A stretch of DNA of 64,000 bases, taken from Pollutiaquabacter aromativorans. GTDB taxonomy: Bacteria; Bacteroidota; Bacteroidia; AKYH767-A; 2013-40CM-41-45. The stretch is taken from NCBI GenBank assembly GCA_049177215.1, contig CP185379.1, positions 3,038,001 to 3,102,000 on the forward strand. The letters run 5' to 3'. Position numbers and translations under genes: made by a program. Positions 16,161-26,257 of this stretch are shown here, in pieces. The notes under the pieces are model-generated. The model worked only from the letters and a program-made list of their open reading frames with translations. It made no database searches and had not been told where the DNA came from. The first letter of the stretch is position 1, and each line of letters opens with the position of its first letter.

Positions 16161-16475
16161 TTAGCGATGCTGTTCGTCGTGCTTCTGGCGGTGGATCGCC
16201 CGGCTGGCACGACGCTGTTCCTTGTGTAGCTGCTTGCGTTCGGCCGGAGTCACGACACCATCCATCTTGGCAACCCGTTTGTCGTGCCGGATCTTCGCCT
16301 GGCGCGCGCGAAGATGGCGGGCTTCTTTCTTGGTCAGTTGTCCGGAGTCCACTCCGTCTTTGATCCGTTCATGTTGATTGACCTGCTTTTGCCCGATCGC
16401 CGGGGTGGACGTCTGGGCGGAGGCCGTGAGACTGGTGATGCCGGCAAGGGCCAGGCTGAGGATGAGCGTTTTCAT
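16161..16475 (-). CDS. Small exported basic protein with EF-hand-like loop
   Basis: Start chosen at 16475, where MKTLILSLALAGITSLTASAQ is a clear signal peptide; the upstream extension is unlikely. The mature 83 residues are highly charged, His/Arg/Lys-rich helices with two DG-x-T-x-x-E loops (DSGQLTKKE and MDGVVTPAE), which look like degenerate EF-hands. Periplasmic or secreted location is expected. No function is known to me. It precedes the divergent type I secretion operon. Confidence 0.65.
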   Translation of the reverse strand: MKTLILSLALAGITSLTASAQTSTPAIGQKQVNQHERIKDGVDSGQLTKKEARHLRARQAKIRHDKRVAKMDGVVTPAERKQLHKEQRRASRAIHRQKHDEQHR

Positions 16476-16731
16476 CGAATTGGCGTTTAAAGATGGCCTC
16501 GTATTAACGAAAGCCATGCCAAAGGGCAGCCCAGACCCTTCCCCGGGCGAAATCACTTTTCCGATTGACTGATCCCGTGAACAACCATTATCTATGTAAT
16601 TGATATTGAGTTGATTGCATTTCTTTAGATTAATTCTAAAAAATCGTTAATGGCTGAACTATGGATGGCTTTCCGGTGTTTTTCTTTGTGCCGTAAAACA
16701 GCGTTTCATTCACCCACACTGATGAACCACT

Positions 16732-18948
16732 ATGCAACCAACTTTGATTCCGGCCATTGCCGAAGCGTTCCTGCGGCAATATGGCTTTTCGCAGGAGGCT
16801 GACCGACTGGTAGCGCTTCAGACCAGGCTTACCCATGAACAGGAGTTTTCGCTGGATGAATTCCTGGCCAAGCTCACCGAATTCGGTTCTCAATTCAACC
16901 TTGTTTTTCTTTCCAACGACTTGCCTTCTGGCGAGCTGAGCAAACTCGCCTTGAGCGGCAGCTATCCGTTCCTGGTATTCAGTAAAAAAGGAACTTCGTT
17001 GTATCCCATTCTGGTCCATGCGGGAAAAGGTGAACGATTCGCAACGGCATTCACCGCACAGGGTGAACAGACCATGCGCATTGAGCGCGTTGAGGACCTC
17101 GGTGATCTCCAGCGGCATGACGGGCTTTCGGAAGCCGACAGCATTGTCGTCATCACCTGCTTCCCTCATTCCAACTTTGAAGAGCCGGAAGAACTCCGGG
17201 CCATCGATGTCGGCAGCGTTCGTTTCAAACTCTTTTCCAAACTACTGAAACTGCTCCAGCCTGAGCGAAAAGAGATCCTCTACATCTTCCTGTATGCGAT
17301 CCTGATCGGCATCATCAGCTTGTCGCTTCCCCTGGGGGTTCAAAGCCTGATCGGGTTCATCTCGAGCGGACAGGTCGTTACCTCCGTGGTGGTGCTGATT
17401 GCATTCATCCTCTTGGGAATCGTGTTTTCCGGGATCATGACCATCTACCAGTTGGAATTGGTCGAATTCCTTCATCAGAAACTCTTTACCCGCACGGCCT
17501 TTTCGTTCGCCTCGCGCATTCCGAGAATACGCCTCGAATCAGTCCTGCAATACTATCCGCCGGAACTGATGAACCGCTTCTTCGATACGATCACCTTGCA
17601 AAAGGGACTTCCCATCCTGTTGATCGACATCACGGCAGCGACTTTGCAGGTGATCTTCGGGATCCTGCTCTTGTCGTTCTATCATCCGTTGTTCATCGTA
17701 ATGGGTTCGGTCCTGGTCTTCCTCCTGATCTTCATCCTGCGAATGACCGGCCCGAAAGGATTGTCCACCGCCATGACGGAGTCCGACTATAAATACCGCG
17801 TTGCCAACTGGCTGGAAGAGATCGCGCGCACGCTCAGCACATTCAAACTGGCCGGCCACACCAGCTTCGCGCTCGACAAGACCGACCACCTCGTCAGCAA
17901 TTACGTTCAGGCGCGGGAAGATCACTTTCGGGTGTTGAAGAAGCAGTATTACAGCTTCGTCGTCTTCAAGACCATCGTAACCGCCATGCTGCTCATCCTG
18001 GGCGCGGTGCTGATCGTGGACCGGCAGATCAACCTCGGTCAATTCGTTGCGGCGGAGATCGTGATCATCATGACCATCAATTCGATCGAAAAGATCATCC
18101 TGAAGATCGACAAGGTGTACGATGTGCTCGTCGGCGTTGAAAAAATAACCAAGGTGACCAGTCTGCCGGTCGAGGAATACAAAGGGATCGACCTGGTAGT
18201 ACCGAAGAACTCCGGGTTGAGCATCCGCACCGAAAACCTCGGCTACCGGTTTCCGGATCGCGCTCAACCAACCCTGAACGGCGTGAGCCTGAAGGTTGAT
18301 GCATCGGAACGCATCGCCATCACCGGTTACAACAGCAGCGGCAAGAGCACGCTGATCAACCTTATCCTGGGATTGTACGATTCCTACTCCGGTAATATCC
18401 AGTTCAACGGGGTTTCTCTGCGTGAGCTCAACAAGGCTTCGCTGATGAATCATGTCGGCGATTTCGTTTCTGAGGAAGCATTGTTTGACGGGACCATACT
18501 CGAAAACATCAGCATCGGCCGGAAAGGCGTCACCATGGAGGATGTCTTGTGGGCATGCAAAGCGGCCGGTCTGAATGACTTTCTCTCGGGTTTGCCGGAA
18601 GGCTTGAATACGCGCCTGGTCGGCGGACCGGTTCGGGTGCCGGAGAGCATGGTGAAGAAGATCGTCATCGCCCGGAACATCGTGGAACATCCCGCGCTGC
18701 TCATCCTCGACGATTTCCTGCTTGGTGTCGAGCGGAGGGAAAAGAAGCGCATCCTGGAATTGATTCTCGACCGCAACTACGGCTGGACCGTCATCCTGAT
18801 TTCGAACGATCCTGTCGTGTTGACGGCGGTCGACCGGGTCGTGGTCATGAAGGAAGGCCGTATCGTCGATGAGGGAACGTTCGACGCATTGTCTTCCCGC
18901 AGTGAAGAATTTCGCGAACTCATTCAAAACTATCCAGCAAGCCTCTAA
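16732..18948 (+). CDS. Type I secretion ABC transporter with degenerate ATPase motifs
   Basis: A 738-residue HlyB/PrtD-like exporter. Residues 1-170 form a cytoplasmic domain that may be a worn C39-like domain without the catalytic Cys. About six TM helices lie between 183 and 450. The nucleotide-binding domain follows (490-738). Walker A is intact (GYNSSGKST, 532-540), but the Q-loop Gln is S580, the LSGGQ signature is VPESM (636-640), the Walker B glutamate is D661 and the switch His is N692. This suggests weak or no ATP hydrolysis. It is first in an operon with HlyD (3-base gap) and TolC. Some Bacteroidota carry such a three-gene set; the substrate is not visible. Confidence 0.85.
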   Translation: MQPTLIPAIAEAFLRQYGFSQEADRLVALQTRLTHEQEFSLDEFLAKLTEFGSQFNLVFLSNDLPSGELSKLALSGSYPFLVFSKKGTSLYPILVHAGKGERFATAFTAQGEQTMRIERVEDLGDLQRHDGLSEADSIVVITCFPHSNFEEPEELRAIDVGSVRFKLFSKLLKLLQPERKEILYIFLYAILIGIISLSLPLGVQSLIGFISSGQVVTSVVVLIAFILLGIVFSGIMTIYQLELVEFLHQKLFTRTAFSFASRIPRIRLESVLQYYPPELMNRFFDTITLQKGLPILLIDITAATLQVIFGILLLSFYHPLFIVMGSVLVFLLIFILRMTGPKGLSTAMTESDYKYRVANWLEEIARTLSTFKLAGHTSFALDKTDHLVSNYVQAREDHFRVLKKQYYSFVVFKTIVTAMLLILGAVLIVDRQINLGQFVAAEIVIIMTINSIEKIILKIDKVYDVLVGVEKITKVTSLPVEEYKGIDLVVPKNSGLSIRTENLGYRFPDRAQPTLNGVSLKVDASERIAITGYNSSGKSTLINLILGLYDSYSGNIQFNGVSLRELNKASLMNHVGDFVSEEALFDGTILENISIGRKGVTMEDVLWACKAAGLNDFLSGLPEGLNTRLVGGPVRVPESMVKKIVIARNIVEHPALLILDDFLLGVERREKKRILELILDRNYGWTVILISNDPVVLTAVDRVVVMKEGRIVDEGTFDALSSRSEEFRELIQNYPASL

Positions 18949-18951
18949 GCC

Positions 18952-20340
18952 ATGGGACAGAACATACCTCCGGTAAACGACCGGTCGCTGCCCTTCAAAG
19001 CGGCGAGCCTCGTGCGCGATACGCGCTATGCGAAGAAGTTCGCACGAATCACCTCCGGGATCTTCATCCTGCTCTTCCTGCTGTTGTTCATGCCCTGGAC
19101 ACAGAATATCCGATCCAGCGGCTCGGTGACGACCTACCTGCCACAAGACCGGCCGCAATCACTGCAATCGGTTATCCCGGGAAGAATTGAACGATGGTAC
19201 ATTCGTGAAGGTCAATTCGTCCACAAGGGCGACACGATCGTACGCATCAGCGAGATCCGGGAAAAATTCTTCGACCCGAAACTGCTGGAACGCGTGAGCG
19301 ACCAGATCAAAGCGAAGGAGGGTTCACAATCGTCTACCGCCGCCAAGGTCTCCGCGCTTGCGCAACAGATCAGCGCCTTGCAAAAAGAAAAAGTACTCTC
19401 CCTGGAAAAAGCCCGGAACAAAGTGAAGCAGGCGGAGCTGAAGATCCTCAGCGACAGCGCCGAATTGCAGGCCATCCGCGTCGATATGGAGATCGCCCGT
19501 GTCCAGGCCCGCCGCGCCGATTCGTTGCTCAAGCGGGGCTTGATCGCGCTGACCGAACAGGAACGCCGCAACCTCAAACAGCAGGAGACCACCGCCAAGC
19601 AGGTGGCGGTCGAGAACAAGTTGCTTACCTCCAGGAACGAACTGATCAACGCGAACATCGAACTCGGTTCGCTCGAAGCCGAATACTCCAACAAGATCAG
19701 CAAAGCGGAGTCGGAACTGAACAGCGCGTTGTCGTATCTTTATGAGACCCAGGCGGAGATCGCGAAGATGAACATCGACTTCTCCAACCTCAGCATACGC
19801 AGTTCGTTCTACTTCGTCACGGCTCCGCAAGACGGGTATGTCGTACAGGCGAAAGTGTCGGGTGTGGGCGAGAACATCGCGGAAGGCGACGTGATCTGCA
19901 CCATCATGCCGTCCGATCCGAGTCTCGCCATCCAATTGTACGTGCAGCCGATGGATATCCCGCTCCTCGAGAAAGGCCGAAAGGTCCGGCTGCAGTTCGA
20001 TGGCTGGCCGGCACTGGTCTTCTCCGGTTGGCCGAACTATTCGTTCGGAACATTTGGCGGCGTGGTAGCTGTCATTGACAACTTCGATACACAGGGAAAG
20101 TACCGCATCCTTGTTGTTCCGGATCCCGATGACACGCCCTGGCCGGAACAGATACGGGTCGGCTCAGGTACGTTCGGCTGGATCATGCTGAAGGATGTGC
20201 CGATCTGGTACGAACTCTGGCGACAGTTCAACGGGTTCCCGCCCGACTACCTCGGTACGGCCAAGGTGTCGACCAATCCGGTCGATGTGAAAAGTGCGGG
20301 CGAAAAGAAGAAACCTGGTAAATCGGAGGAGAAGGAATAA
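18952..20340 (+). CDS. HlyD-family membrane fusion protein
   Basis: A 462-residue type I secretion adaptor. One N-terminal TM helix (about 36-56) anchors it in the inner membrane. A split lipoyl/barrel-sandwich domain flanks a long coiled coil (about 110-280), and a beta-barrel segment follows (DGYVVQAKVSGVGENIAEGD). It bridges the ABC protein to TolC. The C-terminal 30 residues are Lys/Glu-rich and unstructured. It overlaps the TolC start by one base (TAATG). Confidence 0.9.
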   Translation: MGQNIPPVNDRSLPFKAASLVRDTRYAKKFARITSGIFILLFLLLFMPWTQNIRSSGSVTTYLPQDRPQSLQSVIPGRIERWYIREGQFVHKGDTIVRISEIREKFFDPKLLERVSDQIKAKEGSQSSTAAKVSALAQQISALQKEKVLSLEKARNKVKQAELKILSDSAELQAIRVDMEIARVQARRADSLLKRGLIALTEQERRNLKQQETTAKQVAVENKLLTSRNELINANIELGSLEAEYSNKISKAESELNSALSYLYETQAEIAKMNIDFSNLSIRSSFYFVTAPQDGYVVQAKVSGVGENIAEGDVICTIMPSDPSLAIQLYVQPMDIPLLEKGRKVRLQFDGWPALVFSGWPNYSFGTFGGVVAVIDNFDTQGKYRILVVPDPDDTPWPEQIRVGSGTFGWIMLKDVPIWYELWRQFNGFPPDYLGTAKVSTNPVDVKSAGEKKKPGKSEEKE

Positions 20341-21752
20341 TGAAGCGCTCCACGCTGCTGGTACTCCTGACGCTGTGTACACTGCTGGCAACCGCTCAGG
20401 ATAGCACGCGTACGCTTTCACTTCGGGAAGTGTACCGACTGGTGCTGGATCATCATCCGGTCGCGAAGCAGGCAGCGCTATTGCCTGACGCTGCCAGGGC
20501 GGAGCTGCGCATGGCCCGCGGGATGTTCGATCCGGTATTGAAGAGCGGATTCGATGAGAAGAATTTCGAAGGAAAGGAATACTGGAAAAGCTGGGAAAAC
20601 TCGCTGGTCGTTCCAGTCTGGTTCGGAACCGACATCAAGGCGGGTTTCGACAATAGTCGCGGCCCGTACCTCGATTCCGAACGCGTCACGCCCGGACAAG
20701 GGTTAAGTTTCCTGGGGGTCAGCGTGCCCTTGGGACAAGGGCTCCTGATCGACGAGCGACGCGCTACCGTGCGTCAGGCACAATTGCTGGGAACGTTGGC
20801 TGCTGCGGAGCAAATCAAGCTTATCAATAAACTGCTGTTGCAGGTCAACAAGGATTACCTCGACTGGACCTACGCGTTTACGCGACTGCAATGGCACGAA
20901 GAATCACTCCGCCTGGCGGAAGTCCGGTTCGACGCGATCCGGATGCGCGTGTTGTTCGGCGACCAGCCCGCGATCGATTCGCTGGAAGCCCTGATCGAGG
21001 TGCAGAACCGGGAAAACATCCGGAATCAGTCGTTGCTCGATTTCACCAATGCCCGCCTGATCATGTCGAATCACCTCTGGAGCCCCGAAGGTGCTCCGCT
21101 GGAGATGACGGCGGAAGTGGTCCCGACCTTTGAAGGAACCGTCATCGATACGCTGGATGCCGTATCGCTCAACGCAATGCTCGATTCGGCCAACAGCAAC
21201 CACCCCGAATTGGTCAAGCTCCGCACCAAATTGCAGGGACTTGAAATCGAGAAACGATGGGCGGCTGAGAAGCTGAGGCCAAAACTCAACCTCGATTATA
21301 ATTTCCTTGCGCCGCGTGCCGACGGGCTGTTGGAGAACGGATTACAACCGATCTATCAGGAGAATTACAAAATGGGGTTATCCTTTCGGATGCCGTTGTT
21401 CCTTCGCGAAGAGCGTGGTAAGCTCAACCTGATGAAGATCAAAATGAACCAGACGGAGCAAGAGCAACTGCAAACCAACCGTGAAATCACCAACCAGGTA
21501 CGTGCCGCCTACAATGAATTGAATAACCTGGGACTTCAATTACGCATTCAGCAGCAACAGTTGGAGAATGCGGAAAAACTTTTAGCCGGCGAGCTCTACA
21601 AATTTGAGAACGGCGAAAGTTTTCTTTTCCTGGTGAACTCCCGCGAAAACGCCGTCATCAACAGCCGTATCAAGCTGGCGGAGTTAAAGGCGAAGTACGG
21701 CAAGAGCAGGGCATTCCTGTCGTGGAGCGCGGGTCGCTTGATCGCAGAATAA
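20340..21752 (+). CDS. TolC-family outer-membrane efflux protein
   Basis: A 470-residue TolC-like protein with a signal peptide (1-20, LLATAQ) and two repeated outer-membrane-efflux halves of long helices. The LSLREVYRLVLDHHP start and the helix NREITNQVRAAYNELNNL are typical. It completes the type I channel with the two upstream genes. Convergent with the giant T9SS gene, 9 bases apart; no hairpin was seen in the gap. Confidence 0.9.
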   Translation: MKRSTLLVLLTLCTLLATAQDSTRTLSLREVYRLVLDHHPVAKQAALLPDAARAELRMARGMFDPVLKSGFDEKNFEGKEYWKSWENSLVVPVWFGTDIKAGFDNSRGPYLDSERVTPGQGLSFLGVSVPLGQGLLIDERRATVRQAQLLGTLAAAEQIKLINKLLLQVNKDYLDWTYAFTRLQWHEESLRLAEVRFDAIRMRVLFGDQPAIDSLEALIEVQNRENIRNQSLLDFTNARLIMSNHLWSPEGAPLEMTAEVVPTFEGTVIDTLDAVSLNAMLDSANSNHPELVKLRTKLQGLEIEKRWAAEKLRPKLNLDYNFLAPRADGLLENGLQPIYQENYKMGLSFRMPLFLREERGKLNLMKIKMNQTEQEQLQTNREITNQVRAAYNELNNLGLQLRIQQQQLENAEKLLAGELYKFENGESFLFLVNSRENAVINSRIKLAELKAKYGKSRAFLSWSAGRLIAE

Positions 21753-21761
21753 TCGGTACGC

Positions 21762-24700
21762 TCAGGGTCGTGCTTCCCCTTTCACAAAGGTAGTACGCCA
21801 GCAATCGTGATCCGAATAGATGGTGATGGTGTACAATCCGTCGGCTAACATTTTTACAGGAAGGATTCGGGACACCATTCCCTTATCCAATGTGATGGAC
21901 TCTTCAATCACCAGTTGACCGATAACATCCGTCACTTGAATGCTGGCGGCTTCGCCGCGCGTGGAGGAAAACTCGAGGGTGATGTCCTGGATTGCCGGAC
22001 TCGGGTAAACGGAAATGCCAGAAGGGGCTCGTACCACTTTCACTGCTACGACATCGGAATAACCTGACCGGCCGTCGTAATCGGTCTGCTTCAATCGATA
22101 ATAATTGACTCCCCGTACAGGGTATTCGTGCACGTAAGCATACGTCAAAGTGTGCACACTGTTTCCGGCGCCGTCAACTACACCGACTGATTCGAAATTA
22201 ATTCCATCGGTGCTGTGTTCCACCGTAAAGTAATCGTTGTTGGTTTCCGTTGCGGTCGACCACTGTGTTAACACCTGATCGCCGACCAGTTTAGCGGTGA
22301 ATGAGAGCAGCTCGATTGGAAGGGGAAAGCTCGACTGTACAGTTGCGAAATCCGAGAAGCCCGTCAGTCCGGTACGTGTACTCGCGGTAATGGTACTGGT
22401 CAGCACGCAGGTCCCGTCCAGGAACCAGGGACCGGATCCCGAAGGACTGCGCTTCATCACCGACCAGCCTCCGCCGGCAACGGCATTGGTGTAGCTGCGG
22501 TTGAAGAGCGTGATATCGTAGACCCCGGTGTTTCCGTTGGAAGACGCGGTCAGTGTCCAGTAACCATGGTTAAGGGATGGATTGAGGGAGTAATCGGCGT
22601 AGACACACTCACTGGAAGCCGGCCCGTTGGGAACGGCACCCCAGGAGAAGAACTCCGCTTCAATCTCGGGAATCTGGGTTGGACTTGTGAAATCCAATCG
22701 CGCAAGTTCGTAGCCACGAGCCGCGTTGCCGACCGGGAAGTCATAGATGCCGGTCGCATTGGGCAGAAGCGCGCGGATCAACTTTCCTTCCACGTAGCTG
22801 TTGACATTGCCCGAAGTCACCGCGGCGTTGTCCCCGTTGATTACGTCGACTTCTTCCGTTCCGGTCACGATCTTTCCGCTCGTCAACGTCAGCCGTCCTG
22901 CAACGATGAGCTCGCTGTTGCCGGAAGGGCTCAACTGGAGGCTGGATGCCGGTGCCTGGTTCATGACGACGGTATCGAGTACGATATCGCTGCCGTCATT
23001 GCGGAACACCTGTACGGCATTACCGTTGAATTCATAGGTGGTTCCTGCCGCCGGGCTGACATGCGTATTCGCGCCATCGGCATTATAAAAGTTCTTCTTC
23101 AGGCGGATCCGGTGAGAAGCCGGATCGAACTGGCCACCGATCAGCAGGGAATCATTCTCCTCAATGTCAATATCCGAATCCAACACAAGCAAGCCGGAAG
23201 GTTTCGCCATGGTGAAATTGGCAAAGCGATTGGCTCCTGTGAAGTTTCCAACGACCGCTTGATTACCGGAGCCAACAAAGCGTACCTGGGAACCCGGTAG
23301 CATCACCAAACTGCCGTTATTAATGAAGTCGCCGCAAACGGACAAGGTGATTCCGGGATTGATGGTGAGCGACGCGCCGGCATTGATGAATACGTTACCG
23401 ACCGAATAGTTGCTTTGGACAACCGGCTGATTGATGGAACCAATATCAATGTTCACGTCGACCGCGCAAGTCGGGATGTTACAGGCACCCCAGTTCCCGG
23501 ATACGCCCCAACTCGTATTCGTACCGCCTATCCAGTTCATCGACGATGGAACAGCCGAATAATTCACCGGATCGGGCACACCGGAGAAATTCAGTGTAAA
23601 GCCCGACGTACTGTTGGTATAGTTGCTGACCATGAGTAGGTAAACCTGCCCGGGAACGACAGCAATAGCCGGTTCATAGGCGCCATTGAAACCCGGATAT
23701 GCGCCGGGTGAATTTCCCGTTCCGCTAAGTCCTGTCACGCCAAGTGCACTATAGTTACACCGTACCGGTGCAGTTGAACCGAGTTGATTGCATTGTAATC
23801 CACTGGCTCCGACCTCCCAGATAGCGAAATCGTAGTCGGTACTGGTCGTACTGGGTGCCCCCAGCCAGTCATTCGGAACAATGTCGAATTCGAGATTGCC
23901 AGCCGCATTGATGGGGATGCTATAAAACGCAGATGCCCGTTCTCCGGAAAGGAGGCAATTCAAAAAGCTGCCGAAATCACAACTGTTTCCGAACGCGCTG
24001 TAACCCGGGTTACCAACGCTCAAGGAATTCTGGCAAACCGGCAGTGGGCTCTGACATTCCTGTCCATATACGGTTGGGAGTCCGTTCGTGCCATCCACAG
24101 CGATGATTCCGAACGTACCGGTCATGTCGTTCTCGCCGTCCACGCGAATCCAATAGTTGTTTCCGGGAGTCAGGCCGGTAAGCGTCACCTGGGAGTTGTT
24201 GACGGAATTCGTACCGCAGGTGATATCCTGATTACAGGAACTACCCGTCGGTGAAACCTGGGTAAGCGAGGAACAGGTTCCCTGGTACACTGCGATCTGC
24301 GTATTTGCCAGCGTACCCAAAAATGTCTTTATCGTCAAACTGGTCCCGGTGGGTTGCACACGGAACCAAACCGTATTGAGTTCCCCGCCTGTCCAGCAGG
24401 AGGGTGCTCCCGGTTCTCCTGTTCCGCCTGAACAACTGTTGTTACCGTTCAGATTCGTGTTGATTGGCAAGAACGTGGCGTTACAGGGCAGGTCGTTAAA
24501 CGAGGTAATAGGCGAGGTAGTGACATTGATGTCGAACCCTACCGAACTGGGCGGATCCCAACTGTCTACAATGATGTAATAGGTGCCGGCACCAGGTAAG
24601 GAGAAATTGGCTGAAACGTTTCCGCCACCTACCGCGCCCAGGCAGTTGGCCCCGGCGCTGCCTGGACAATTCTCATACAACTGAAAGCCCGCGGCCGTGC

Positions 24701-26249
24701 TGGAGGTATTGCTTAGTGTGATGCGGATGCATTGTGTTCCGGTGGAATTAAACTGGAACACCATGTCTTCCCCGCTTTCATACAACGTCATGCACGAACC
24801 GGTACTGCTGTTGTTATAATCGTTCAGTTTACACTGAGTAGTCTGGTTGGTTGCGGTGTAGGGGAGCGCGGCGATGACGACCGGGTTGAAACATGTCGAT
24901 CCGGGCGGAGCTCCTACCGATGGGGCGGAGATCGTGATATTATAGCTGGAGATACTGGTGCCGCCATTGCGGTCGACAAGGAGGTAGTAGGTGTTGCCGG
25001 CAACGACGTTCACACACAGAAACTGGTTGCCGGAAGTGCTTTGAGAATAATCCACGCACGTGCCGCCTTGTCCGATGAACGGACAACCGTTGTACAACAT
25101 GATACCCACATTACTGCTTCCACTGGTAACCGCGATGCTTACCAGTCCGGAAGTTGCAGGAGTAAAGACAAAAACTTCGTCGTTGGATTGATAGTAATTC
25201 GAGTTTCCACAAATAACGGTATTGCTCGCGGTGAACTCGTTACCGCGACCGGTCGTGGTACGACCGGTGGACGAATACGGAAGGGATGCAACGTTGACTA
25301 CGCCCAACCCCATCGAACCGGGGCAGGTGGGGAGGATGGGAGTCGTGACACAGATCGTGAATTCGTAATCGGATGGGGCGCCGTTATCATAATCATAAAC
25401 CCGGATAAAGTACGTTTGGCCGGCGACCAGATTATTAAAGACGAGTGTTTCGACGCCCCCGTTTCCCGTCAGGTCGGAACACGCCTGATTGGTCAAAGCG
25501 CCACATCCGCCGGAAAGCAGGGCGACTACAGGATCGAAGTTTCCGGTTCCATCGACGGTAATGCTATGGCTGATCTGCGTCGCGGTAAAACTGTACCAAA
25601 CGTCGTCATCAGCCGTACCGGAACACGCTGTAGCAGGTGTTGATCCGGTTGCGCCGAAGGTAGTCCCGCATACGGATGAACAGGCGGCCCCGGGTGCGCC
25701 CGGCGTGAGCACGATGGCGCCACCACAATTATCATTGCCGAGTGGTGAACGGACGGCAATCGTACCATCGATATCGTTTCCGGTACTGCCGGAGTTGATC
25801 CGGATCAATCGGATATAATAAGTAGTTCCGATAGTCGTAGTGAGCGTAATGGTCTCGGTACCGCCGTTACCGGCATTGTTGACACATCCAACTTCCGTCA
25901 TGGCGCCGCATGTTCCGGTGTACACCGCAACAGCGATGTTGCGGGTTCCCTGGGCTACCGTGACTTCTATGGTCGAGGAGGTCGACGTCGCAGTAAATCG
26001 ATACCAACCGTCACGGCGGTTATTCGCGGTCGATACGCAAACTGTCGCTGATGCGACATTCGCCGTATTATCAACCGTAAAGGACTGTGCAACCGTGTAA
26101 TCCGTGACACCGGCACAATTGTTCACTGTTAAACTGGGAACACTACCGGTCGGACAAAGGTTATTTGACTGCGCCAAAGCGCGCTCCGCGCCAGAAAGTA
26201 GCAGCAGCGTTAACCCGATCAATAAGATATGGCGTATCGTTCGTCGCAT
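21762..26249 (-). CDS. Giant T9SS-secreted protein with repeated PPC-like domains
   Basis: A 1495-residue secreted protein. After a signal peptide (ending ALAQ at 27) come about six beta-sandwich modules of 110-150 residues resembling bacterial pre-peptidase C-terminal domains, with repeated TYYIRV, YYIIVD and YWIRVD strands and paired cysteines. Near residues 930-1150 is a beta-helix-like stretch of short hydrophobic strands. It ends with a beta-sandwich and a type A T9SS sorting domain (YPSPAIQDITLEFSS to DGLYTITIYSD). It probably acts in adhesion or as a surface matrix protein. It shares an operon with the small exported gene upstream (8-base gap). Confidence 0.8.
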   Translation of the reverse strand: MRRTIRHILLIGLTLLLLSGAERALAQSNNLCPTGSVPSLTVNNCAGVTDYTVAQSFTVDNTANVASATVCVSTANNRRDGWYRFTATSTSSTIEVTVAQGTRNIAVAVYTGTCGAMTEVGCVNNAGNGGTETITLTTTIGTTYYIRLIRINSGSTGNDIDGTIAVRSPLGNDNCGGAIVLTPGAPGAACSSVCGTTFGATGSTPATACSGTADDDVWYSFTATQISHSITVDGTGNFDPVVALLSGGCGALTNQACSDLTGNGGVETLVFNNLVAGQTYFIRVYDYDNGAPSDYEFTICVTTPILPTCPGSMGLGVVNVASLPYSSTGRTTTGRGNEFTASNTVICGNSNYYQSNDEVFVFTPATSGLVSIAVTSGSSNVGIMLYNGCPFIGQGGTCVDYSQSTSGNQFLCVNVVAGNTYYLLVDRNGGTSISSYNITISAPSVGAPPGSTCFNPVVIAALPYTATNQTTQCKLNDYNNSSTGSCMTLYESGEDMVFQFNSTGTQCIRITLSNTSSTAAGFQLYENCPGSAGANCLGAVGGGNVSANFSLPGAGTYYIIVDSWDPPSSVGFDINVTTSPITSFNDLPCNATFLPINTNLNGNNSCSGGTGEPGAPSCWTGGELNTVWFRVQPTGTSLTIKTFLGTLANTQIAVYQGTCSSLTQVSPTGSSCNQDITCGTNSVNNSQVTLTGLTPGNNYWIRVDGENDMTGTFGIIAVDGTNGLPTVYGQECQSPLPVCQNSLSVGNPGYSAFGNSCDFGSFLNCLLSGERASAFYSIPINAAGNLEFDIVPNDWLGAPSTTSTDYDFAIWEVGASGLQCNQLGSTAPVRCNYSALGVTGLSGTGNSPGAYPGFNGAYEPAIAVVPGQVYLLMVSNYTNSTSGFTLNFSGVPDPVNYSAVPSSMNWIGGTNTSWGVSGNWGACNIPTCAVDVNIDIGSINQPVVQSNYSVGNVFINAGASLTINPGITLSVCGDFINNGSLVMLPGSQVRFVGSGNQAVVGNFTGANRFANFTMAKPSGLLVLDSDIDIEENDSLLIGGQFDPASHRIRLKKNFYNADGANTHVSPAAGTTYEFNGNAVQVFRNDGSDIVLDTVVMNQAPASSLQLSPSGNSELIVAGRLTLTSGKIVTGTEEVDVINGDNAAVTSGNVNSYVEGKLIRALLPNATGIYDFPVGNAARGYELARLDFTSPTQIPEIEAEFFSWGAVPNGPASSECVYADYSLNPSLNHGYWTLTASSNGNTGVYDITLFNRSYTNAVAGGGWSVMKRSPSGSGPWFLDGTCVLTSTITASTRTGLTGFSDFATVQSSFPLPIELLSFTAKLVGDQVLTQWSTATETNNDYFTVEHSTDGINFESVGVVDGAGNSVHTLTYAYVHEYPVRGVNYYRLKQTDYDGRSGYSDVVAVKVVRAPSGISVYPSPAIQDITLEFSSTRGEAASIQVTDVIGQLVIEESITLDKGMVSRILPVKMLADGLYTITIYSDHDCWRTTFVKGEARP

Positions 26250-26257
26250 GAATTGTA

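Noticed and set aside
16732..17250. C39 peptidase domain at the N-terminus of the ABC transporter
   Set aside because: No catalytic Cys-His pair can be placed; at best it is a C39-like relic.
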